Made by a program: the position numbers and the translations under genes
Part shown: positions 58,718-64,000 of the stretch, in pieces
Layout: each line of letters opens with the position of its first letter
Position numbering within the stretch: position 1 is the stretch's first letter
The notes under the pieces: generated by a model
The model's input: the letters and a program-made list of their open reading frames with translations, nothing else
Database searches by the model: none
Told to the model about the DNA's origin: nothing
Source of the DNA: DATLSM01 sp035534175
GTDB lineage: Bacteria; Actinomycetota; Thermoleophilia; Solirubrobacterales; 70-9
DNA: 64,000 nt
Direction of reading: 5' to 3'
NCBI GenBank assembly: GCA_035534175.1
Contig: DATLSM010000045.1
Span: forward strand, 1 to 64,000

Positions 58718-59839
58718 GTGTCTCAGGAGGACTCGGCGAACGGCGAGGCGACCGTTGAGCTGCCGCTGTTCACGGCGCGACGGGTGGTGCAGACGGCGAT
58801 AGTCGTCCTCGCGCTGCTGGTCGGGATCTACTTCCTCTTCCCCAAGCTGGTCGGCCTGGGCGACGGGCTGAGCAAACTCGACGAAGCCCAGCCGGTCTGG
58901 ATCGGGGTGGCGATCGGTTTCAATCTCGTCGCCTTCGCCACATACACCGCGCTGTTCAAGGCGGTCGTCGGCGGCCGGATCCTGCGCCTCACCTGGATCG
59001 AGACCTACGACATCAACATGTCCGGCCTGGCGGCGACCCTGCTCTTCTCGGCGGGCGGTGCGGGCGGAATCGCCCTCACCTTCTGGGCACTGCGCAAGGC
59101 GGGGATGGGCCGGCGCGACGCGGGGCGGCGCATGATCGCCTTCCTCACCCTCCACTACGCCTTCTACCCGCTGGCCCTGATCGTCTTCGGGGTGCTGCTG
59201 CGGACCGGTGTCCTTGACGGCCAGCACCCGGTCGAGCTGACCGTGATCCCGGCGTCGATCGCCGGCCTGCTGCTCCTCTTCGGCGTGCTGGTCGCCCTCA
59301 TCCCCTCCGACCTGGAGCGACGCGTGGCACCCTTCGTCCGCGGCCAGCGGGGGCGTTACATCGCTCGCACCGTGGCCCGGGTGCCGTCGACCCTGGGCGA
59401 GGGCTTCAGGTTTGCAATCGGCCTCTTCGCCCATCCCTCCCGCGGCGGACTCGCGGTGACCGGTGCCGCCGGGTTCTGGGCTGCCAACATCGGCATCCTC
59501 TGGGCCTCCTTCCACGCCTTTGGCGTCCACGTTCCCCTCGCCGTCGTCGTCCAGGGCTTCTTCCTCGGCATGGTCGCCAACCTCTTTCCCCTCGCCCCCG
59601 CCGGGGTGGGGGCCGTCGACGCGGGGATGATTGGCGCCTTCGTCCTCTTCGGCCTGCCGCAGGACACGATCTTCCCGGCGATCCTGATCTACCGCCTGGT
59701 GGCATTTTGGCTGCCGATCCCCTTCGGCATCGTCGCCTTCTTCCAGCTGCGCAACAGGGTCGGGAATTGGGAGGAGGAGGGGCTGCCGATCGACCGCGGC
59801 CAGCGCCAGGACCCCGAGCTGGAGCCGGCTACCGGCTGA
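58718..59839 (+). CDS. Flippase-like integral membrane protein (UPF0104/LPG synthase TM type)
   Basis: 373 aa from GTG 58718 (MSQEDSANGEATVELPL). Eight helices in the style of the lysylphosphatidylglycerol synthase TM / AglD family: FNLVAFATYTALFKAVVGG, INMSGLAATLLFSAGGAGG, WALRKAGMGRRDAGRR, FPLAPAGVGAVDAGMIGAF, YRLVAFWLPIPFGI. No synthase domain is attached. The likely role is flipping or handling of polyprenyl or phospholipid; pairs with the PAP2 gene. Confidence 0.85.
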   Translation: MSQEDSANGEATVELPLFTARRVVQTAIVVLALLVGIYFLFPKLVGLGDGLSKLDEAQPVWIGVAIGFNLVAFATYTALFKAVVGGRILRLTWIETYDINMSGLAATLLFSAGGAGGIALTFWALRKAGMGRRDAGRRMIAFLTLHYAFYPLALIVFGVLLRTGVLDGQHPVELTVIPASIAGLLLLFGVLVALIPSDLERRVAPFVRGQRGRYIARTVARVPSTLGEGFRFAIGLFAHPSRGGLAVTGAAGFWAANIGILWASFHAFGVHVPLAVVVQGFFLGMVANLFPLAPAGVGAVDAGMIGAFVLFGLPQDTIFPAILIYRLVAFWLPIPFGIVAFFQLRNRVGNWEEEGLPIDRGQRQDPELEPATG

Positions 59840-59972
59840 GCGGCGGTTGACCGAAGCGGTACTATAGAAAGTGAAGTAAGGCCTCCCAGCGGCGGCTCGC
59901 CCCGGTGGAACATGGGTGCCGCCGGGTCCAGCTTTCGCACCCCACCGCCGCGAATAAACTTCTGGAGCAGCT

Positions 59973-60998
59973 ATGACGGACGAGAAGAAGATCGAGAACG
60001 TGATCATCATCGGTAGCGGCCCTGCCGGCGACACCGCGGCGCTCTACACGGCGCGCGCCAACCTCGAGCCCCTTGCCTTCGAGGGCTTCCACTGGGGCGG
60101 GCAGCTGCAGAACACGACCGAGGTGGAGAACTACCCCGGCTATCCGGAGGGGATCATGGGGCCGGAGATGATGGGCCGGTTCCGCGTCCAGGCGGAGCGC
60201 TTCGGCACCCGGTTCGTGACCGATGACATCGACCGGGTTGAGTTCACCGACGGAGGGGTCCAGAAGGTGTTCCTCGGTGAGGAGGAGCATCGGGCGAGGA
60301 CCGTGATCCTGGCAATGGGGGCCGAGCCGCGTCGGCTCGGCGTCCCCGGCGAGATGGAGCTGGGGGGACGCGGTGTTTCCACCTGCGGGGTCTGTGACGG
60401 CGCTTTCTTCAAAGGCCAGCGGGTGATCGTGATCGGCGGCGGCGACTCGGCGATGGAGGACTCGATCTTCATCTCCAAGTACGCCAGCGAGCTGACGGTG
60501 GTGAACAGGCGCGACGATTTCCGCGCCTCGAAGATCATGTTCGAGCGGGTTCGGGAACTGCCCAACATCAGCTTCAAGACCCCCTACGTTGCAGAGGAGT
60601 TCGTCGCTGGCGAGAACGGAAGGCTCGACCGCGTCGGGCTGCGGAACGCCGACACCGGGGAGAGGGAGGAGATGGAGACCGACGGCGCCTTCGTTGCGAT
60701 CGGCCACATCCCCAAATCGGAGATCGTTGTGGGCCAGGTCGACACCGACGAGAACGGCTACATCCTCACCGACGCCGGCTCGACCCGCACCAACCTGGCC
60801 GGCGTCTTCGCCGTCGGCGACGTCGTCGACCACACCTATCGCCAGGCGGTCACCGCGGCCGGCTCCGGCTGCATGGGGGCCCTCGATGCCGAGTGGTACC
60901 TGCGCGACACCCCGCCGATGGCCGAGGCTCACTGGATGCCGGGCGGCGAGCCCGCCGAGGTCGCTCCGTCCCTGGGCGCCCAAGCGCCGATCGGCTAA
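59973..60998 (+). CDS. trxB: Thioredoxin-disulfide reductase
   Basis: NADPH-dependent flavoenzyme that reduces thioredoxin. 341 aa: FAD site IIIGSGPAGDTAALYTARAN, GGQLQNTTEVENYPGYPEG, redox Cys pair STCGVCDGAFF, NADPH site VIGGGDSAMEDSIFI, and GVFAVGDVVDHTYRQAVTAAGSGCMGALDAEWYL. Extra ~20-residue C-terminal tail (PGGEPAEVAPSLGAQAPIG). The stop TAA at 60996-60998 is in the same frame as the downstream UBP zinc finger. No trxA in the window. Confidence 0.95.
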   Translation: MTDEKKIENVIIIGSGPAGDTAALYTARANLEPLAFEGFHWGGQLQNTTEVENYPGYPEGIMGPEMMGRFRVQAERFGTRFVTDDIDRVEFTDGGVQKVFLGEEEHRARTVILAMGAEPRRLGVPGEMELGGRGVSTCGVCDGAFFKGQRVIVIGGGDSAMEDSIFISKYASELTVVNRRDDFRASKIMFERVRELPNISFKTPYVAEEFVAGENGRLDRVGLRNADTGEREEMETDGAFVAIGHIPKSEIVVGQVDTDENGYILTDAGSTRTNLAGVFAVGDVVDHTYRQAVTAAGSGCMGALDAEWYLRDTPPMAEAHWMPGGEPAEVAPSLGAQAPIG

Positions 60999-61007
60999 GG
61001 TCATCAA

Positions 61008-61283
61008 ACGGCCGACTCCTGCGCACACCTCGACGCGGTTGAGTTCCTCGACGTCCCGCCTGGGACACTCGGCTGCGAGGAGTGCCTAGCTCTGGGGATG
61101 CAGTGGGTGCACCTGCGGATGTGTCAGAGCTGCGGACACATCGGCTGCTGTGACAACTCACAGGGGAAGCACGCCACAGCTCACTACCGGGCGAGCGGAC
61201 ACCCGATCATCCGCTCGGCCCAGCCGGGCGAGGATTGGAGCTGGTGCTACGTCGATGAGCTGATGTTCGAGCTTGGACCCTGA
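61008..61283 (+). CDS. UBP-type zinc-finger protein without canonical start codon
   Basis: The domain reads SCAHLDAVEFLDVPPG, GCEECLALGMQWVHLRMCQ, CGHIGCCDNSQGKHATAHYRA, GHPIIRSAQPGEDWSWCYVD: a full UBP finger with all Cys/His ligands. The first ATG (61098) would remove the CxH and CxxC ligands, so translation must begin upstream. In frame, only GGT CAT CAA ACG GCC separates it from the trxB stop at 60996-60998. ACG 61008 is a possible start; read-through of the TAA to give a TrxB-UBP fusion is another. In eukaryotes the fold binds ubiquitin C-termini; its bacterial role is unknown. Confidence 0.75.
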   Translation, partial: TADSCAHLDAVEFLDVPPGTLGCEECLALGMQWVHLRMCQSCGHIGCCDNSQGKHATAHYRASGHPIIRSAQPGEDWSWCYVDELMFELGP

Positions 61284-61295
61284 TCGCTCCGGGGC

Positions 61296-61331
61296 GCCTT
61301 GGGCCTCGGGCGAGGCCCCGAGGCCCAAGGC
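61296..61331. terminator. Strong bidirectional hairpin between convergent genes
   Basis: GCCTTGGGCCTCGGG (61296-61310) and CCCGAGGCCCAAGGC (61317-61331) form a perfect 15-bp stem with a 6-base loop. It lies between the UBP gene and the convergent 3-hydroxyacyl-CoA dehydrogenase gene. No T-run follows in either direction, as is usual in high-GC actinobacteria. Confidence 0.75.
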
Positions 61332-61374
61332 CTGTGAGCCCAGCGGTTGGCGCACGTCGAGGTTGCAAATACGT

Positions 61375-62604
61375 CTAGGCCAGGTGGTTCTCCGCCGATC
61401 GCAACGGCGTTCGGTGCTCGGCGCTGGCGCGCAGCAGGGGGGCGGGGAGGTAGGCGTCTCCGTGGGAGCGCTGGAGCTCCTCTAATAGCGAGAGCGCCGA
61501 GGCGGTGCCGATCAGGTCGGCGATCTCCAGCGGACCGAGTGGCCAGTTGAAGCCGAGTCGCATCGCGGTGTCCATGTCGGCGGGGGAGCCAACCTCCTCC
61601 CCGAGGGCAAAAGCCGCCTCGTTGGCGATCTGGGCCAGGAGGCGGGGCAGGATCAGCGGTCCGGTGGAGTCGATGCTGGCCAGCGCCTCGGGGTCCAGGG
61701 TCGGCGCGCCGATTCCCAGGTCGGGGTCGGGGTCGCGCCGGGATCCCTCGCTGTACTCAAAGAAGCCGCGCCCACTCTTTCGCCCGAACCGGCTTTTCTC
61801 CGCCAGCTCTTCCTGGATCGAGCTGGGGCGCCAACGCTCGGGTTCGCCCCCCTGGGCATAGAAGGAGCGCGCGACGCTGAGGTTGATGTCGAGCCCGATC
61901 AGGTCGATCAGCTCGAAGGGCCCCATGCGAAAGCCGCCGCCGATCCGGCAGACGCGGTCGATCGTCGCCACGTCGGTGATCCCGTCGGCGAGGATCCGCA
62001 GCGACTCCAGGGTGAAGGGCCGGGCGAGGCGATTGGCGATGAAACCGGGACTGTCCTTGGCGCGTATCGGCGTGCGGCCCATCCGCTCACCCACCTCGGC
62101 GGTCGCCGTCAGGGCCTCCTCGGCCGAGTCGGCCGTGGCGACCACCTCCACCAGCTTCATCAATGCCGGTGGGTTAAAGAAGTGCATGCCGACGACTCGC
62201 TCGGGGTGGGGGACACGGCTGGCGATCGCGGTCACCGGCAGGGAAGAGGTGTTGGTGGCGAGGATCGTCTCCGGACCAGCGAAGATGGCGGCCAGGGAGG
62301 CGAACAGCTCGCGCTTCAGCTCCAGGTCCTCGGGCGCCGCCTCGATCACCAGGTCGCAGCCAGCCAGTTCGGCGAGGCTCGGGGCGCCCGAGAGTCGCTC
62401 CCTCCCAGCCGCGGCGCCGGCCTTACTCCAGCGGCCGCGCTCGACCCCCTTCGCCAGGTCCTCGCCAACCCGCTCCAGGCCGGAGTCAAGCGCCGCGGGG
62501 ATCGGGTCGTGCAATCTCGTCGGGTAACCGCCCAGGCAGGCGATCTGTGCGATCCCACTGCCCATGGTGCCGGCGCCGATGACGCCGATCCGCTCGACCC
62601 TCAC
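61375..62604 (-). CDS. 3-Hydroxyacyl-CoA dehydrogenase
   Basis: NAD-dependent beta-oxidation step. 409 aa from GTG 62604: Rossmann motif IGVIGAGTMGSGIAQIAC, GCDLVIEAAPEDLELKR, ILATNTSSLPVTAIA, HFFNPPALMKLVEVV (catalytic His), KDSPGFIANRLARPF, and a second C-terminal helical domain (~300-409, LLAQIANEAAFALGEEVGS, GFNWPLGPLEIADLIG). Two C-terminal repeats make it longer than the ~285-aa Hbd type. Coupled by a 4-bp overlap with the enoyl-CoA hydratase gene. Confidence 0.9.
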   Translation of the reverse strand: MRVERIGVIGAGTMGSGIAQIACLGGYPTRLHDPIPAALDSGLERVGEDLAKGVERGRWSKAGAAAGRERLSGAPSLAELAGCDLVIEAAPEDLELKRELFASLAAIFAGPETILATNTSSLPVTAIASRVPHPERVVGMHFFNPPALMKLVEVVATADSAEEALTATAEVGERMGRTPIRAKDSPGFIANRLARPFTLESLRILADGITDVATIDRVCRIGGGFRMGPFELIDLIGLDINLSVARSFYAQGGEPERWRPSSIQEELAEKSRFGRKSGRGFFEYSEGSRRDPDPDLGIGAPTLDPEALASIDSTGPLILPRLLAQIANEAAFALGEEVGSPADMDTAMRLGFNWPLGPLEIADLIGTASALSLLEELQRSHGDAYLPAPLLRASAEHRTPLRSAENHLA

Positions 62605-63377
62605 CGTCCCTTGAACTCCGGTTCACGCTTGGAGAGGAAGGCCTCCATGCCCTCCGCCCGGTCCTCGGTCGCCATCGCCAGCTCGTAGAGCCGTCGCTCG
62701 CTGTCCAGACCGGCGGAGAGCACCGTCTCCTCGGCGCTGAGCACCGCCTGCTTGGCCAGACGGGCGGCGATCGGGGCCTGTTTGGCGACCGCCCGGGCGA
62801 GCTCCATCGCCTCCTCCAGCCAGCGTCCCTCTGGCGCGACCCGGTTGACGAGGCCCATCTCCAGCCCGGCGGCGGCGTCGAAACGGCGCCCGGTGAGGAC
62901 CAGCTCCATCGCCCGCTGCTTTCCCAGCAGCCGCCCCAGTCGCTGGGTGCCGCCGCCGCCGGGGATGATCCCCAGATTGATCTCGGGCTGGCCGAACGTT
63001 GCCGTCTCGGAGGCAACGATCATGTCGCAGGCCAGCGCCAGCTCGCAGCCGCCGCCCAGGGCCCAGCCGGAGACCGCGGCGATCAGCGGCGTCTTCACTC
63101 GCGCCAGGCGCCGCCAGAACTCGGCGGCGGGATGGTAGAGGGCCTCTGCGAAGGTGCGCTCGCTCATCGCCCTGATGTCGGCGCCGGCGGCGAAGACCGC
63201 GTCGGAGCCGGCGATCACGACGCAGCGCACCTCAGGGTCCTGATCCATCCGCTCCAGCTCGGCGGCGAGGCGCTCCATGACCTCTGGCGAGAGGGCGTTG
63301 CGCGCCTCGGGCCGATCGATGCGCAGCAGGGCGACGTGGCCCTCGAGCGAGGTGCTGACCAGATCGCTCGCCGTCAC
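62601..63377 (-). CDS. Enoyl-CoA hydratase/isomerase family protein
   Basis: 258 aa crotonase fold: RIDRPEARNALSPEVME, oxyanion-hole segment VFAAGADIRAMSE, SGWALGGGCELALACDMIVAS, EINLGIIPGGGGTQRLGRLLG with both catalytic Glu (PEINLG and GGCE). Standard length. Hydrates trans-2-enoyl-CoA in beta-oxidation or a related degradation path. Operon: acyl-CoA dehydrogenase, this gene, 3-hydroxyacyl-CoA dehydrogenase. Confidence 0.92.
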   Translation of the reverse strand: MTASDLVSTSLEGHVALLRIDRPEARNALSPEVMERLAAELERMDQDPEVRCVVIAGSDAVFAAGADIRAMSERTFAEALYHPAAEFWRRLARVKTPLIAAVSGWALGGGCELALACDMIVASETATFGQPEINLGIIPGGGGTQRLGRLLGKQRAMELVLTGRRFDAAAGLEMGLVNRVAPEGRWLEEAMELARAVAKQAPIAARLAKQAVLSAEETVLSAGLDSERRLYELAMATEDRAEGMEAFLSKREPEFKGR

Positions 63378-63437
63378 CCGTTCAGACCGCCAGCCAAATT
63401 GGGCAATCGCCTCGCTCGGCTGGCGAAGAGCCGGCCC

Positions 63438-64000
63438 TCACGCTCCCTCGCTCGTCTCGAAGGGAAGCATCGCGTTGATCCCTGTCGCGGCGCGGCCGAT
63501 GATCAGCTTTTGGATCTGGGAGGTGCCCTCGTAGAGCGTCGTCACCCGCGCGTCGCGCAGGTAGCGCTCCACCGGGTAGTCGTCGACGTAGCCAGCGCCG
63601 CCGTGCACCTGGATCGCCAGGTTGGCGCACTCGACCGCCGACTCCGTCGCGTACAGCTTGGCCACTGAGGTCTCCATCGTGTTCGGCTTGCCTTCATCCT
63701 TCAGCGCGCCGGCGCGGTAGACCAGCATTCGCGAGGCGTCGCGCTTGAGGATCATGTCGGCGATCATCTCCTGGACCAGTTGGAAGCGGGCCAGGGGCAC
63801 GCCGAACTGCTTGCGCTCCTTCGCGTATTGCACCGAGGCATCGACGCAGCCGTCGCAGATCCCGACGCAACCGGCGGCGACGCTGTAGCGGCCGTTGTCC
63901 AGGGCGCTCATCGCCACCTTGAAGCCGTCGCCGATATCGCCAAGCATGTGCTCATCACCGACCTCGACCTCGTCGAGCGAGAGTGAGGCGGTGTCGGAGG
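63438..64000 (-). CDS. Acyl-CoA dehydrogenase, C-terminal part (N-terminus off window)
   Basis: 187 codons of the C-terminal helical domain: SLDEVEVGDEHMLG, GDGFKVAMSALDNGRYSVAAGC, YAKERKQFGVPLARFQLVQEM, AIQVHGGAGYVDDYPVERYLRDAR, LYEGTSQIQKLIIGRA. FAD enzyme for the first step of beta-oxidation; the catalytic Glu is expected in the YEGTSQIQ segment. The frame is open to the right edge, so the start lies outside the window. It is 60 bp upstream of the enoyl-CoA hydratase. Confidence 0.93.
   Translation of the reverse strand, partial: SDTASLSLDEVEVGDEHMLGDIGDGFKVAMSALDNGRYSVAAGCVGICDGCVDASVQYAKERKQFGVPLARFQLVQEMIADMILKRDASRMLVYRAGALKDEGKPNTMETSVAKLYATESAVECANLAIQVHGGAGYVDDYPVERYLRDARVTTLYEGTSQIQKLIIGRAATGINAMLPFETSEGA

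Noticed and set aside
1..64000. tRNA, rRNA, CRISPR arrays, prophage and biosynthetic clusters
   Set aside because: I looked for conserved T-loop and anticodon arms, repeat-spacer periodicity, phage structural genes and PKS/NRPS motifs and saw none. A covariance-model search could still find a small RNA.

Overview
The window is about 64 kb of very GC-rich chromosomal DNA, with a small lower-GC patch at roughly 1.4-2.56 kb. GTG/TTG starts are frequent and GTGA/ATGA/TTGA stop-start overlaps are common. Together with the secreted protein built of 'N-G-[AS]-V-T-x-x-K-[LI]-x' decapeptides, the CBS-less GuaB3, the CysM/Mec pair and an actinobacterial cytochrome oxidase set, this suggests an actinomycetote of the class Thermoleophilia (Solirubrobacterales/Gaiellales type). 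That placement is an inference from gene style; no rRNA is present.

Layout. 0-2.5 kb is an accessory patch: an IS30-type transposase running off the left edge, inserted in or next to the remnant of an IS1-type transposase, then a divergent pair encoding a DUF5678-like protein and a retropepsin-like protein. 2.5-11.3 kb: cysM, a Mec-like JAMM peptidase, a DUF2007 protein, DUF1802, nadB, a GT4 glycosyltransferase and two L,D-transpeptidases. 11.6-24.4 kb: rph, rdgB, a CDF transporter, a roadblock protein, tldD/tldE, HU, pyrF, a LysM protein, a broken D,D-carboxypeptidase gene, a PfkB kinase, guaB3 and guaA. 24.4-37.4 kb: a zinc ABC importer plus zur, running by 4-bp overlaps straight into rplM-rpsI, followed by glmM, glmS, nnr, alr, cca and infA. 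37.4-42.8 kb: a six-gene minus-strand operon (GatC-like protein, amidase, ABC exporter, glycosidase). 44-57.7 kb: the respiratory region. 57.7-64 kb: a PAP2 protein, a flippase-like protein, trxB with a UBP zinc finger, and fatty-acid beta-oxidation genes running off the right edge.

The respiratory region is the most unusual part. A normal A2-type cytochrome c oxidase (ctaC-ctaD-ctaE, with a universal-stress-like gene between D and E), heme A synthase and a diheme cytochrome c lie at 45.5-52.4 kb. A second cluster at 53.9-57.7 kb (CtaF, a 37-aa membrane protein, ctaB and a second pair of subunit I/II genes) encodes an oxidase-like core. It keeps the scaffold sequence but has lost five of the six metal-ligand histidines of subunit I, the cross-linked Tyr and the K-channel Lys, and it has lost both Cys and one His of the CuA site in subunit II. 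Both reading frames are intact, so this looks like a maintained, metal-poor pseudo-oxidase rather than a dead gene.

Other points: an S9 protein with a ~180-residue acidic extension; a candidate Zur operator before znuA; several genes whose conserved N-termini begin upstream of any ATG/GTG/TTG (nadB and the carboxypeptidase at ATA codons overlapping the upstream stop as ATAG; the UBP zinc finger in frame with the trxB stop); a possible GxGD-type intramembrane protease; and three small membrane proteins of 37, 49 and 55 residues.
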